43,947 nt of DNA, taken from Sphingobacteriia bacterium (GTDB lineage Bacteria > Bacteroidota > Bacteroidia > Bacteroidales > UBA7960). Under the pieces are notes generated by a model. The model was not told the origin of the DNA. It did not search any database and was given only the letters and a program-made list of their open reading frames with translations. This document shows positions 22,812 through 32,466 of this stretch, in pieces; position 1 is the stretch's first letter; every line of letters starts with the position of its first letter. The translations under genes were made by a program, and so were the position numbers. The DNA is taken from contig JAABRR010000031.1 of assembly GCA_011390785.1 (NCBI GenBank), forward strand, positions 1 to 43,947, read 5' to 3'.

Positions 22812-25523
22812 TTATTCGAAGTCAAGCGTTATTTGTCGCATATCCGGCGGATCAGATTTATCGTCTTTTTTATTAATCATTGATGAGCCTGGAGATTTTT
22901 CGTCACTTTCAGAAGAAGTAATCTCAGAGTCTGCTGATTCAGCGGGTTCTTTGATTTGATCTTCATCCTGATGATTATCCAGTGCCAGTGGTTCAAGCCA
23001 TTCTACTGATTCTATTTCGTATGTTGAAAGACGCTTGCCCCTGGCTTTAAATCCTTTTATTCCAATAAACTCATCAACATTAATTTCTTCTTCGTTTTTG
23101 AGTTTCCTGCCACCTGGAACAAGGCTTACTTTCAGCATCGGGTATTGAGCCACCGATATTGTTATCAATTTACTTTCCGGATGTTCACTGATAAAACTCT
23201 GAGGTTTATCTGATTGCTCAGGATGAAATCTTTTTATATAGAATTGTTTCGTTTCTCCATCAATGTATATTGCCGTAATAATCCTTTCAGGAAGGAATTT
23301 TTCGATAAACAATGGAATAACATCAAAATGCACTGAAAGATCGTACCCCATAGTTCGGAATGTTCCGGATGAGAAAATTGAAATAATTTTATCATCTCCT
23401 TTGTAAGATCCTATAAATTTACCGCGTTTATCAACATTAAGGCGAAGTACATTTTCATCAAACCAAATATTAAGTGCGCTAAGGGTAGATACTCCCTGAT
23501 CTTTCAGAACGATTTTTCTGATATGATGTTTGGTAAGCATATTGCCGCCAGCGTTTCGCCCTTTAATGGCCAGATCTTTAAACTCAAGATCAAAAACTGG
23601 TTTTCTTAATTTGGGTTTGTAGCGCAGGTGGATGGTTACTACTTCTGCTTCACCATTGGGGTTGGCTGTAAAATAGAGAACCTTTGAGCCTTTTGTACCT
23701 TTGGTTAATTCATATTCTTTATCGCGTGTAACCCCTTTTACATAAAATCTCTTCATGTACGACGGGCCACTTTGCCCATCCTGATAGATCATATTGTAGA
23801 TAGTGCGATCGTCATTTTTTTCAAATACAGCAATATGAATAATGTTTTTTCCTACAAAAGACTTATCAGAAACTTTGGTAACCACAAACGTGCCATCAGC
23901 CCTGAAAACGATTATATCGTCAATATCGGAACAATCGCAAACAAATTCATCTTTTCTGAGTGATGTACCAGCAAAGCCTTCGCTGCGGTTAACATATAGC
24001 TTTTCGTTGGCAACAGCTACACGGGTGGCTTCGATATTTTCGAATGAGCGGATTTCTGTTTTGCGTTCACGGCCTTTACCGTATTTTTCTTTAAGCTTTA
24101 AAAACCACGCAATCGTATACCCAATAAGGTTTTCAAGGTTTTTGTTAACCTGATCAAGTTTATCCTGCAGGCCTTTCATAATTTCGTCGGCCTTGAAGGA
24201 GTCGAACCGTGAAATTCGTTTGATCTTTATTTCGGTGAGCCTGATAATGTCGTCTCTTACTATCTCGCGATAAAATTGTTTTTTAAAGGGATCGAGTCCT
24301 TTATCGATGTTTTCTATTACTGCTTCCCATGTTTCGCACTCTTCAATATCGCGGTAAATTCTGTTTTCAATAAATATTTTTTCCAGGCTGGAGAAAAGGA
24401 GTTGTTCAAGCAGTTCGTGTTTCTCGATATCGAGTTCCTGGTTAAGCAGGTCAACAGTATGATCTGCAGAGATCTTAAGAATTTCACTCACTCCCAGAAA
24501 ACGTGGTTTGTTTCCCTCAATAACACAGCAGTTTGGCGAAATACCAATTTCGCAGTCGGTAAATGCATAAAGGGCATCAATGGCCTGGTCTGGCGAGATA
24601 TTAGGTGCCAGGTGTACGAGAATTTCTACGTTTCGTGCTGTATTGTCTTCTATTTTTTTTATTTTGATTTTCCCTTTATCGTTGGCATTCAGAATGCTTT
24701 CTATCAGGCTTCCTGTAGTTGTGGCAAAAGGTATTTCTGTAATAACAAGCGTTTTTTTATCCTGAATGCTGATTTTGGCCCTTATCCTTACTTTACCTCC
24801 CCTGAGTCCATCATTGTATCTGGAAAAATCAGCCTGTCCACCGGTAATAAAGTCGGGCAGAATTTCAAATTTTTCACCTTTGAGATAGGCAACGGATGCA
24901 TCGAGCAACTCCATAAAGTTGTGGGGAAGAATTTTAGATGCCAGCCCAACGGCAATTCCTTCCACTCCCTGGGCAAGCAAGAGGGGGAACTTTACGGGCA
25001 GACTTATGGGTTCATTATTTCTGCCGTCGTATGAGCTTTTCCATTTGGTGGTTTTTCCATTAAAAACAACTTCAAGGGCAAATTTTGATAGACGGGCTTC
25101 AATGTATCGGGGGGCTGCAGAACTGTCGCCGGTAAGTATGTTGCCCCAGTTTCCCTGGGTATCTATAAGAATGTCTTTCTGACCCAACTGCACCAGGGCA
25201 TCACCAATAGCGGCATCACCATGAGGATGGTATTTCATGGTATGACCAATAATATTGGCAACCTTGTTGTAGCGGCCGTCGTCAAGATCTTTCATTGAAT
25301 GCAGAATTCTTCGCTGCACGGGTTTAAGACCATCGCGAATTTCTGGTACGGCGCGCTCCAGAATTACATAGGATGCATAATCCAGAAACCAATCCTGGTA
25401 CATACCAGAGATCTTGGTTACTTTGCCGGAATCATCAGATTGTATGGGTGAATCTGTTGGCTCCATTCCATTGCCGGAAATATTATTTTCTTCAGGAATA
25501 TTGTTGTTCTCGTTCTCGTTCAT
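22812..25523 (-). CDS. parC: DNA topoisomerase IV subunit A
   Basis: The product has 903 residues. The 5Y-CAP domain contains GLKPVQRRILHSM (65-77), the HPHGDAAIGDALV loop (99-111) and the catalytic tyrosine Tyr140 in AAPRYIEARL. A coiled-coil region follows, and the C-terminal part is a degenerate beta-propeller without a clear GyrA box, so topoisomerase IV is preferred over gyrase. An unusual acidic and Ser/Pro-rich extension is present at both ends (first 34 and last about 60 residues). No parE lies in the window. A -7 box (TAACTTTG, minus strand 25575-25568) precedes it. Confidence 0.9.
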   Translation of the reverse strand: MNENENNNIPEENNISGNGMEPTDSPIQSDDSGKVTKISGMYQDWFLDYASYVILERAVPEIRDGLKPVQRRILHSMKDLDDGRYNKVANIIGHTMKYHPHGDAAIGDALVQLGQKDILIDTQGNWGNILTGDSSAAPRYIEARLSKFALEVVFNGKTTKWKSSYDGRNNEPISLPVKFPLLLAQGVEGIAVGLASKILPHNFMELLDASVAYLKGEKFEILPDFITGGQADFSRYNDGLRGGKVRIRAKISIQDKKTLVITEIPFATTTGSLIESILNANDKGKIKIKKIEDNTARNVEILVHLAPNISPDQAIDALYAFTDCEIGISPNCCVIEGNKPRFLGVSEILKISADHTVDLLNQELDIEKHELLEQLLFSSLEKIFIENRIYRDIEECETWEAVIENIDKGLDPFKKQFYREIVRDDIIRLTEIKIKRISRFDSFKADEIMKGLQDKLDQVNKNLENLIGYTIAWFLKLKEKYGKGRERKTEIRSFENIEATRVAVANEKLYVNRSEGFAGTSLRKDEFVCDCSDIDDIIVFRADGTFVVTKVSDKSFVGKNIIHIAVFEKNDDRTIYNMIYQDGQSGPSYMKRFYVKGVTRDKEYELTKGTKGSKVLYFTANPNGEAEVVTIHLRYKPKLRKPVFDLEFKDLAIKGRNAGGNMLTKHHIRKIVLKDQGVSTLSALNIWFDENVLRLNVDKRGKFIGSYKGDDKIISIFSSGTFRTMGYDLSVHFDVIPLFIEKFLPERIITAIYIDGETKQFYIKRFHPEQSDKPQSFISEHPESKLITISVAQYPMLKVSLVPGGRKLKNEEEINVDEFIGIKGFKARGKRLSTYEIESVEWLEPLALDNHQDEDQIKEPAESADSEITSSESDEKSPGSSMINKKDDKSDPPDMRQITLDFE

Positions 25524-25567
25524 TCAGTAACCTCAGAATAATTATTTTATTTGATAAAAAAACGTTG

Positions 25568-25575
25568 CAAAGTTA
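25568..25575 (-). promoter_or_regulatory. candidate -7 element of parC
   Basis: Minus-strand TAACTTTG matches TAnnTTTG; no clear -33 TTG at 19-21 nt. The start codon is about 45 nt downstream. Confidence 0.4.
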
Positions 25576-25631
25576 ACATATTAAATCCTTGGGGGAATAA
25601 TGATGTGGTGAATACAATTTGTTAAAACGGA

Positions 25632-27674
25632 TTATTTTAAAAATCTGATAAGAAATACTTCTATGATTAAAAAAAGGACTCCCAGTAAAAGAAAAAGTTT
25701 CCACAATTCACGGCCACCAATAAGTAATTCCATTTGCTTTTCTAAAGAAACACTGCCGGGTTCAAATAAGTTTAGATGGGGTGTATCAATATTTTCGATC
25801 ATGTTGCTCAGTTCAACTGTTGTAAACACATCAAGCAATGATTCTCTTCTGTCGTAATTGAAAGAAATGAATTTTAAAGCTGTTTCACCTGCACTAAGTA
25901 AATAATTTCCATGTGTGCTTATTTGATCGTGAAGGTTTAAGATTATGTTATTATCTCTGTTTATTCGTTCTGGGATAATTTCTGCCTGATTGCCGGTAAC
26001 CTGAAACAGATCGTTTGATGCCGGATTATAGTTTCTTACAAAGATATTTTCATTCTCATTGATGATATAATACAACGGATAAAATGAAGCACTCTGCAAT
26101 GCTATATTATATATTGTAGGCACAAAAATGGCATGCCGCGAAAAATTGCTGAATTTATCGTTGGCAGGAACAGCAGAAACAAAAACGTTTCCCTGGCCTG
26201 ATGAAGCAGAAATGAAAAAATAATTACCATTTTGAAGTAGAAGCAGATTTTCTTCATTACCCCTGGTTTGTCTGTCAATAACATAGTATTCGTTAACTAC
26301 GGGCAGATCAATATTTTCCGGAATTCGGTCAAACACGCCCCTGTAAACAGGATGGAGTTCATTAACAGACGAAACCCGGGTATTGGTAGTGTCTTTTTGC
26401 GAAAAAGATGCTATACCCAGCGATTGAAAGAGATTATTGTAGGATGTAATATCGGTATTTTCTGATGGAAAAATCAATAGATTTCCACCCTGATCAACAT
26501 ACCTTGTTAACTCCATGATCAAACCACTGCCGGGAGACCGTATTTCATTTAATATAATCAGATTCTGACTACTGGCGGTAGAAAAATCTATGGCTGTGGA
26601 TGGTACGTTCTTTAGAATAAATGTACTGTCGGCAGAAAGCAAAGCATTTAAAAACCTGTTGGGAAGATCCTGATTTATGATCATTACCGGAATATTGTCA
26701 TTGATGGTAAAGCTGAAGTAAAACTTATCATCGAAAGTTACCGGATGATCTGTAATTTCTACCCATGCTTCCTGAAATTTCTCATTATCGGGGGTATAGG
26801 TTAATTCTGCGATTGCTGATTGTTGTGCTTTAATATCAATTGTTGCAACAGTTCTTTGTAAGTTATTTACATACAATCTGGCTGGCTGATTTTGCAGATC
26901 GTCCATAGTATTATTAAAAATCTCTACACTTATTGTTACGGGTTGTCCGGGTAGTTTTACCGGATTTTCAATCCATACCGAATCAATAAATATATTCATT
27001 CTTTGTGCTGCCTGAAAGGGAATCAGAAAAAAATTCATCAACGAATCGGGTTGTAAATCATCAAACCGGGTAATATTTTTCTGGAAATCACTTAATATAA
27101 AAGCATATCCGCTTTCCTGTGCAAAATCATCCATCATCAAACTGGTTTGTCGTTTCATGATTTCAGGGATGGTTTTTATGGCTGGACTAAAATCAATCTC
27201 CGCGAGCATAGCCAGAAATTCTTCCTTGCTTACAAATCGCTGATGCTTTGCTTCAAAATCGTTTGTAAGGAGTAAAAATTTATCTGTTGCATCAAATGTT
27301 TCCAGAATTTCACGGGCCCTTACAATAGCATCATCAAGAATACTACCGGTAGATGAACCACTTTCCATACTAAACGAATTATCAATGTAGATGCTAACCT
27401 TTTTTGCCTGCCCGGGAGATACTACATTTTCTTCCGTAGGAATAAACGGCCTGGAAAAGGCCAATACCAGCATAATAATGGCCAGTATACGATTCAATAA
27501 AACCAGCAAATGTTTTAATCTTGCCTGCTTTTGAGTTTCATCATTTATTTTTTCAAGAAACCGTATACTCGAAAAATAAACTTTTTTAAATCTACGAAAT
27601 TGAAATAAATGGATAATAATTGGGATGGCAATAGCCGATAAAGCAAGTAAAAACCAGGGGTAATAAAAACTCAT
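25632..27674 (-). CDS. BatA/VWA-domain membrane protein
   Basis: The product has 680 residues from the ATG at 27674 (MSFYYPWFLLALSAIAIPIIIHLF). This is the typical BatA N-terminal domain, with a first helix at about 5-25 followed by the basic RRFKKVYFSSIRFLEK. A second helix (LLVLLNRILAIIMLVLAFSRPF) precedes a VWA-like domain with the metal site IYIDNSFSM. Large periplasmic beta domains follow, then a final C-terminal helix (LWKLFLLLGVLFLIIEVFLIRFL). An in-frame ATG at 27725 is rejected because a -7 box (minus strand 27730-27723) lies on top of it. Bat-type proteins are linked to aerotolerance in Bacteroides; the exact role is unknown. Confidence 0.9.
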   Translation of the reverse strand: MSFYYPWFLLALSAIAIPIIIHLFQFRRFKKVYFSSIRFLEKINDETQKQARLKHLLVLLNRILAIIMLVLAFSRPFIPTEENVVSPGQAKKVSIYIDNSFSMESGSSTGSILDDAIVRAREILETFDATDKFLLLTNDFEAKHQRFVSKEEFLAMLAEIDFSPAIKTIPEIMKRQTSLMMDDFAQESGYAFILSDFQKNITRFDDLQPDSLMNFFLIPFQAAQRMNIFIDSVWIENPVKLPGQPVTISVEIFNNTMDDLQNQPARLYVNNLQRTVATIDIKAQQSAIAELTYTPDNEKFQEAWVEITDHPVTFDDKFYFSFTINDNIPVMIINQDLPNRFLNALLSADSTFILKNVPSTAIDFSTASSQNLIILNEIRSPGSGLIMELTRYVDQGGNLLIFPSENTDITSYNNLFQSLGIASFSQKDTTNTRVSSVNELHPVYRGVFDRIPENIDLPVVNEYYVIDRQTRGNEENLLLLQNGNYFFISASSGQGNVFVSAVPANDKFSNFSRHAIFVPTIYNIALQSASFYPLYYIINENENIFVRNYNPASNDLFQVTGNQAEIIPERINRDNNIILNLHDQISTHGNYLLSAGETALKFISFNYDRRESLLDVFTTVELSNMIENIDTPHLNLFEPGSVSLEKQMELLIGGRELWKLFLLLGVLFLIIEVFLIRFLK

Positions 27675-27722
27675 ACCGTAAAACTTTATTGAGATTGTAT
27701 GTTCAATAAATTGAAAACCCAG

Positions 27723-27730
27723 CAAAATTA
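27723..27730 (-). promoter_or_regulatory. candidate -7 element of the BatA/VWA gene
   Basis: Minus-strand TAATTTTG matches TAnnTTTG and leaves about 48 nt before the start at 27674. No clear -33 was found. Confidence 0.4.
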
Positions 27731-27809
27731 CTTTTTATTGTGTAATGGGCATGTTTAAAAACCAGTAATTTAAGAATCAAATTTGAATGTCGTTTAGTTA
27801 AGATTATTC

Positions 27810-27876
27810 GACCCCGAATAGGGTCGCATGTTTATAGAAAACAAGGGCTTCTATAAACATGTGACTCCGAAGGAGT
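27810..27876. repeat. REP-like inverted repeat pair (BIME-like)
   Basis: Two copies of one unit lie head to head. The left unit has a small hairpin GACCC...GGGTC (27810-27825) followed by CATGTTTATAGAA (27827-27839). The right unit is TTCTATAAACATG (27849-27861) followed by the hairpin GACTCC-GAA-GGAGTC (27862-27876). Read on opposite strands, both give hairpin plus CATGTTTATAGAA. It lies in the divergent gap between the BatA/VWA and DEAD-box genes. I see no other copy in the window. Confidence 0.75.
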
Positions 27877-27925
27877 CAAACCAATCATAACCAAATGACA
27901 TTGAATCAAATTTGATTATTTGCGC

Positions 27926-27933
27926 TACCTTTG
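27926..27933 (+). promoter_or_regulatory. -7 element of the DEAD-box helicase gene
   Basis: TACCTTTG is a full match to TAnnTTTG; a TTG (27901-27903) lies 22 nt upstream. Its position argues for the GTG start at 27950. Confidence 0.6.
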
Positions 27934-27949
27934 CACAAAAAAAAATAAA

Positions 27950-29269
27950 GTGACTTTTCAGGATCTCAATCTTACAACTCCTCTTGTCAATGGCCTTACA
28001 GACATGGGCTTTGATACACCTACACCCATACAGCAAAAGGCCTTTCCGATAATTATGTCGGGTAAAGATACGGTGGGGATTGCACAAACCGGAACAGGGA
28101 AAACCTTAGCATATTTGTTACCTGTAATAAGGCAGTTGCGTTTTTCAGAACAAAGGCAACCCCGGGTTCTTGTATTGGTTCCAACCCGTGAACTGGTGAT
28201 TCAGGTTATGGAAGAGGCCAAAAAACTGGCTAAATATACCAGTCTGCGTATAGATGGTGTGTATGGCGGTGTAAATATTAATACACAAAGCGCCAGGATT
28301 TACCAGGGAGTTGATGTGCTTGTTGCTACCCCGGGCAGGCTGTTTGACCTGGCAATGAGAGGAACGCTCAGACTTAAGTCAGTTCAAAAACTGGTTATCG
28401 ATGAAGTGGATGAAATGCTCAACCTTGGTTTCAGACCGCAGCTGGTAAGTATACTCGAATTGCTTCCACCAAAAAGACAAAACCTGATGTTCTCGGCCTC
28501 GCTCGCTGATGATGTTGAAGCCATTATTCGCGATTTCTTTACTGATCCGCAGTGGATAGATGTTCATTTCAGGGGGATGCCGGTAGATCTTATCACACAT
28601 CATGTTTATCAGGTGCCTAATTTTGCTACCCGCTTTAACCTTTTAAGCTTGTTGCTCGAAGATGATGATGTCTTTGAAAAAGTTATGATTTTTACACCCT
28701 CCCGAAAGATTGCTGACAAGATCTTCAATAAACTAACGCCACGCTATGGTGGGCAAATGGGAGTAATACACTCCAATAAAAGTCAGAATCAAAGGTTTAA
28801 TACTTTACATGATTTTAAAACAGGTGATATTCGTATTCTTATTTCTACTGATCTGGTGGCCCGTGGCGTAGATATTTTTGAAGTAAGCCATGTTATCAAC
28901 CTGGGTTTGCCTGAAATACCTTCCGCATACCTGCATCGTACCGGTCGTACAGGTAGAGTTGACAAAAGGGGTTTGGCTATTTCCATTATCTCTGATCAGG
29001 AACTCGAATTAAAAAATGCCGTAGAAAAATACATCAATTTGCAAATGGAAGAAATGCCATTACCTGATGATCTGGTGATAAGTAAAGCTACCGATTGGGA
29101 TGACGATCTGAAGCCCCTGGCAGGTGATAAATCTTATTTGAAGCCACCAAAAATTAATCAGGGACAAAGTGCCTTCCATCAAAAAATAGCTAAAAATCAG
29201 AAAGTTAACTTAGGTGGACCCGGTAAGAAAAAAAGATTGGCAGCAAAGAAAAGAAAAACAAAAAAATAG
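27950..29269 (+). CDS. DEAD-box RNA helicase (RhlE-like)
   Basis: The product has 439 residues from the GTG at 27950 (read as MTFQDLNL). Motifs in order are the Q motif (FDTPTPIQQKAF), I (AQTGTGKT), Ia (PTRELV), Ib (TPGRLFD), II (DEVDEM), III (FSASL), IV (MIFTPSRKIADKI), V (STDLVARGVDI) and VI (HRTGRTGR). Motif II is DEVD instead of DEAD and motif III is SAS instead of SAT, both conservative. A Lys/Arg-rich tail (KKKRLAAKKRKTKK) probably helps RNA binding. The role is RNA unwinding, for example in ribosome assembly or RNA decay; the target is unknown. Confidence 0.94.
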   Translation: MTFQDLNLTTPLVNGLTDMGFDTPTPIQQKAFPIIMSGKDTVGIAQTGTGKTLAYLLPVIRQLRFSEQRQPRVLVLVPTRELVIQVMEEAKKLAKYTSLRIDGVYGGVNINTQSARIYQGVDVLVATPGRLFDLAMRGTLRLKSVQKLVIDEVDEMLNLGFRPQLVSILELLPPKRQNLMFSASLADDVEAIIRDFFTDPQWIDVHFRGMPVDLITHHVYQVPNFATRFNLLSLLLEDDDVFEKVMIFTPSRKIADKIFNKLTPRYGGQMGVIHSNKSQNQRFNTLHDFKTGDIRILISTDLVARGVDIFEVSHVINLGLPEIPSAYLHRTGRTGRVDKRGLAISIISDQELELKNAVEKYINLQMEEMPLPDDLVISKATDWDDDLKPLAGDKSYLKPPKINQGQSAFHQKIAKNQKVNLGGPGKKKRLAAKKRKTKK

Positions 29270-29408
29270 TGTATTGAATTGCTAAAAACCGCCAGAGTAT
29301 TAAGTATTGCAGTAGTTTATTACTGAAAATTTTAATTGTAATACCCTATTTGGAATGGTAAAAATTAGTTAAATTTGTCAAATTCTTTTGTTTCCAGACC
29401 GAATAATT

Positions 29409-29819
29409 ATGCATTCTTTCTCAGGTAATCAAAGACTTATTAGCGCTCCCCATATCTGCATTGTGTTGTTTACAATAATTGCAGGATGCAATATTATATT
29501 GGCTGTTGCGGATCACAGTAAAATGGAAGATTGTCTAAGTAACAGAGAAATAAAGACTATTTCTTTTCTTGGTGAAGAGAGTTTATCTGATCAACGGGGA
29601 AAATCTGGTAAAAAGAAACAACAACAACCCATCAAAGATAATCTACCTGATACCATTCTCCCTTTCGACCATATTCGCTTAAAACTCGAAGATCCTGATT
29701 ATGATGTCCGTTATGAAAAAGGGTCGATAAAACCCTGGCATGAAATAAAAAGCATTTATTTAAAAAGACAGATTTCTCCTTCCAACTTTGCTGCTATTCC
29801 TTCCCATTATGTTTGTTAA
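29409..29819 (+). CDS. small protein of unknown function with one N-terminal hydrophobic segment
   Basis: The product has 136 residues from the ATG at 29409 (MHSFSGNQR); a TTG seven codons upstream is less likely. A hydrophobic stretch (ICIVLFTIIAGCNIILAVA, about 17-35) could be a signal anchor or a lipoprotein signal with IIAGC. The remainder is charged, with a Lys/Gln run (GKKKQQQ) and LPFDHIRLKLEDPDYDVRYEKG. I recognise no domain. A -7 box TAAATTTG (29370-29377) precedes it. It may be real but is not certain. Confidence 0.5.
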   Translation: MHSFSGNQRLISAPHICIVLFTIIAGCNIILAVADHSKMEDCLSNREIKTISFLGEESLSDQRGKSGKKKQQQPIKDNLPDTILPFDHIRLKLEDPDYDVRYEKGSIKPWHEIKSIYLKRQISPSNFAAIPSHYVC

Positions 29820-29956
29820 TCCCTTCTTTATCATCATATTACATCCTTTGCTATTTTCTTCCTATTGGTTAGTTTTGAATCATTGGGTTATAAGATTTTC
29901 TTTCCCCCTTTTTCTTTAATATAAATTAGCTTATTACCCCATTCAACCATTACCCT

Positions 29957-29994
29957 GATTAGTTGTTATGCTGAGAGTTAATTTTTAACTAATC
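29957..29994. repeat. nested inverted repeats before the M28 peptidase gene
   Basis: GATTAGTT (29957-29964) and AACTAATC (29987-29994) form outer arms; a second repeat AGTTAA-TTT-TTAACT (29976-29990) overlaps the right arm. It ends 12 bp before the start codon at 30007. It could be an operator or a leader hairpin. Confidence 0.35.
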
Positions 29995-30006
29995 AAGAAA
30001 AACTAT

Positions 30007-31662
30007 ATGAAACGAGTTGATTGGAGTTTGCCTGTTAGAGTATTTGTAATAGGTATTTTGTTTTCTGTGGCTTCTTGCAATATAGAAAAACAGCCAGAAA
30101 TACCATCTTTTAGTGATAATTATAAGGGATGGGTAGAAGTACTTTCTTCTGATAATTTTGAAGGAAGAGCACCAACCACACCTGGCGGAAAAAAAACCAA
30201 GGCATTTATTGAAGCCGAATTCAGAAGGATAGGATTAAAACCTGCCAACAACGGCAGCTTTCGGCAGTCGGTTCCCCTCATTGAAACTACAAGCGATAAT
30301 TTTACCCCTATTTGGATTAAAACTGAAAAGGATAGCGTTTCATTTTCTTTGCCCGATGATTTTATGATTGGCTCAGTTTTGATGACTGATAGCATTAGCC
30401 TGGAAAACAGTGAGATGATTTTCGTAGGCTATGGAATTGTTGCTCCCGAATATAGCTGGAATGATTATGAAGGTATTGATGTAGAGGGTAAAACAGTTGT
30501 GATGCTGGTAAACGATCCGGGTTTTGAATTGCAAAATGAAGATCTTTTCACCGGACGCGCTATGACATACTATGGCCGTTGGACCTATAAATTTGAAGAA
30601 GCTGCCCGACAGGGTGCTGCTGCGGCACTTATTGTGCACGAAACAGAGCCAGCATCCTATGGTTGGGATGTAGTGCGCAATTCATGGTCGGGCCCACAAT
30701 ATAGGGTAGGAGGAAATAACAATCAGCCATTTCTCGAAATGCAGGGCTGGATTCAAAACTTTGTTGCCGATAGCATTTTTGGTCTTTCTGGTTATTCGCT
30801 TGATGAACTTCGTAAGCAAGCCTTGTCGCAAAATTTTCAACCCCTGCATCTTGCCATGAACCTTACATTATCGTTTACCAACACCTTTACAATAACAGAA
30901 TCTGATAACATAATAGGGTATCTTGAAGGAAGTCAGTTTCCTGATGAAACGATAATTTATATGGCACACTGGGATCACCTTGGCAAAATTGAAACACCCG
31001 AAGGAGACCAGATTTATCATGGAGCAATAGATAATGCTACAGGTACCGCTGCAATTATGGCCATTGCCGAGAAATTTGCCGCTTTGGATCCCCCACCAGC
31101 CCGCTCAGTAGTATTTATGGCCCTTACGGCCGAAGAATCCGGTTTGATAGGTTCTGAATATTACGCTCTCAATCCATTGTTTGAAATTGAAAAGACCGTT
31201 GGGGGAATCAATATCGATGGTTTAAATGTTTATGGGCCAACCCGCGATGTTTCCGTTGTGGGTTATGGAACTTCTACTATTCAGGACATACTACTAAAAC
31301 ATGCTAAAAATCAACAAAGGATTCTTATTCCTGAGAAATTCCCTGAACGGGGTGGTTTTTACCGTTCTGATCATTTTAACCTGGTAAAAGTGGGAGTGCC
31401 TATGATATATGCCAATAGTGGAGATGATTACATCGGCAAAAACCAGCGCTATGTTGATATGGTTAAGGAAGATGTTGAAGGGCGATACCACACTGTTAAT
31501 GATGTAATTAATGACCTTTGGAACTGGAAAGGCATCGATCAGAACCTTTGGCTGTTTTACGAAGTAGGGAAAGATGTGGCCAATAGTCGTAAATGGCCCG
31601 TATGGAATGAAGGAACAGAATTTAAAGCGATAAGAGAAGAAACTAACGATTTAAGAAACTAA
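30007..31662 (+). CDS. M28-family zinc aminopeptidase lipoprotein
   Basis: The product has 551 residues. The signal sequence ends in FSVASC, so it is a lipoprotein. A PA-like inserted domain lies at about 130-230 (YYGRWTYKFEEAARQGAAAALIVHE). The peptidase M28 core has zinc ligands in MAHWDHLG (His), GAIDNATGTAA (Asp), LTAEESGLIGSEYY (Glu-Glu), NIDGLNVYG (Asp) and RSDHFNLVKVGVP (His). It should remove N-terminal residues from peptides in the envelope. It is followed 12 bp later by the TspO-like gene. Confidence 0.95.
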   Translation: MKRVDWSLPVRVFVIGILFSVASCNIEKQPEIPSFSDNYKGWVEVLSSDNFEGRAPTTPGGKKTKAFIEAEFRRIGLKPANNGSFRQSVPLIETTSDNFTPIWIKTEKDSVSFSLPDDFMIGSVLMTDSISLENSEMIFVGYGIVAPEYSWNDYEGIDVEGKTVVMLVNDPGFELQNEDLFTGRAMTYYGRWTYKFEEAARQGAAAALIVHETEPASYGWDVVRNSWSGPQYRVGGNNNQPFLEMQGWIQNFVADSIFGLSGYSLDELRKQALSQNFQPLHLAMNLTLSFTNTFTITESDNIIGYLEGSQFPDETIIYMAHWDHLGKIETPEGDQIYHGAIDNATGTAAIMAIAEKFAALDPPPARSVVFMALTAEESGLIGSEYYALNPLFEIEKTVGGINIDGLNVYGPTRDVSVVGYGTSTIQDILLKHAKNQQRILIPEKFPERGGFYRSDHFNLVKVGVPMIYANSGDDYIGKNQRYVDMVKEDVEGRYHTVNDVINDLWNWKGIDQNLWLFYEVGKDVANSRKWPVWNEGTEFKAIREETNDLRN

Positions 31663-31674
31663 ACTTTTTTTATT

Positions 31675-32400
31675 ATGTGGATAAAAATTATTAACGTATT
31701 GATGTTTGGCCTGATGATCATGATGAATTATCTGGCCAATTCCCTTCCTATAAACGGAAAAACTACCGGAGAGCTTTCCGATCAATACCCCAATCTGTTT
31801 GTCCCGGCAGGTATTACCTTTTCAATTTGGGGAGTGATTTATCTTCTTTTGCTTGTATTTATTTTTATTCAATTTCGCGAATCCAATAAGTCTGTAGTCC
31901 AGTCCATTGGTTGGGCTTTTGCCTTAAGCAGCCTGTTAAACGGGGCATGGATTGTAGCGTGGCATTTTGAGAAGTTGCCATTGTCTCTGGCCATCATGCT
32001 GGGCATGCTCATTCTGTTGGTTTATATTGGAATTAATATTTCTGGCATAAGTGCCGGTTGGGTTAAAGCCGCTTTTGGTGTTTACCTTGGCTGGATTTGT
32101 ATAGCTACAATTGCCAACATTACAGCCTTATTGGTTAACAGCGGCTGGAATGGCTGGGGATTTTCCGATCAGTTCTGGACCATCACCATGATCATTGCCG
32201 GATTGTTGATTACAGCTTTTGCTGTGATCCGTTTACAAAATCCATTTATTGGGCTTGCTGTAATCTGGGCATTTTCAGGCATCGTGATCAAACAACTGGG
32301 CAACAACACTCCTATCGTTACCACAGCTTTGGTGGCAATTGGCATTATGGTCATCGTTACCTTCTGGCTATGGTCGTCTATCGGTTTTGTCAAATCCTGA
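31675..32400 (+). CDS. TspO/MBR-related tryptophan-rich membrane protein
   Basis: The product has 241 residues and about seven membrane segments, more than the five of classical TspO. The N-terminal YPNLFVPAGITFSIWGVIYLLL and many membrane tryptophans (for example GAWIVAWHFEKLPLSL) place it in the TspO-like superfamily. TspO proteins bind porphyrins or sterols; the role of this longer branch is not established. It begins 12 bp after the M28 peptidase and 66 bp before the RND operon. Confidence 0.75.
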   Translation: MWIKIINVLMFGLMIMMNYLANSLPINGKTTGELSDQYPNLFVPAGITFSIWGVIYLLLLVFIFIQFRESNKSVVQSIGWAFALSSLLNGAWIVAWHFEKLPLSLAIMLGMLILLVYIGINISGISAGWVKAAFGVYLGWICIATIANITALLVNSGWNGWGFSDQFWTITMIIAGLLITAFAVIRLQNPFIGLAVIWAFSGIVIKQLGNNTPIVTTALVAIGIMVIVTFWLWSSIGFVKS

Positions 32401-32466
32401 AAAGCATATCTGTCTTTTTTTGTAAATCAATTTAATTTTTTAAGTTATTAATTTAACCCCCTTTTT

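Noticed and set aside
24276-25034. A 252-codon open frame on the plus strand inside parC
   Set aside because: It is fully antisense to well-conserved topoisomerase IV sequence and has no recognisable domain; the composition is that of a shadow frame.
22812-25523. Ala at the Ser83-equivalent position of the quinolone region (HPHGDAAIGD) as a resistance mutation
   Set aside because: From memory, Bacteroidota ParC often has Ala here, so it is likely a family feature and not an acquired change.
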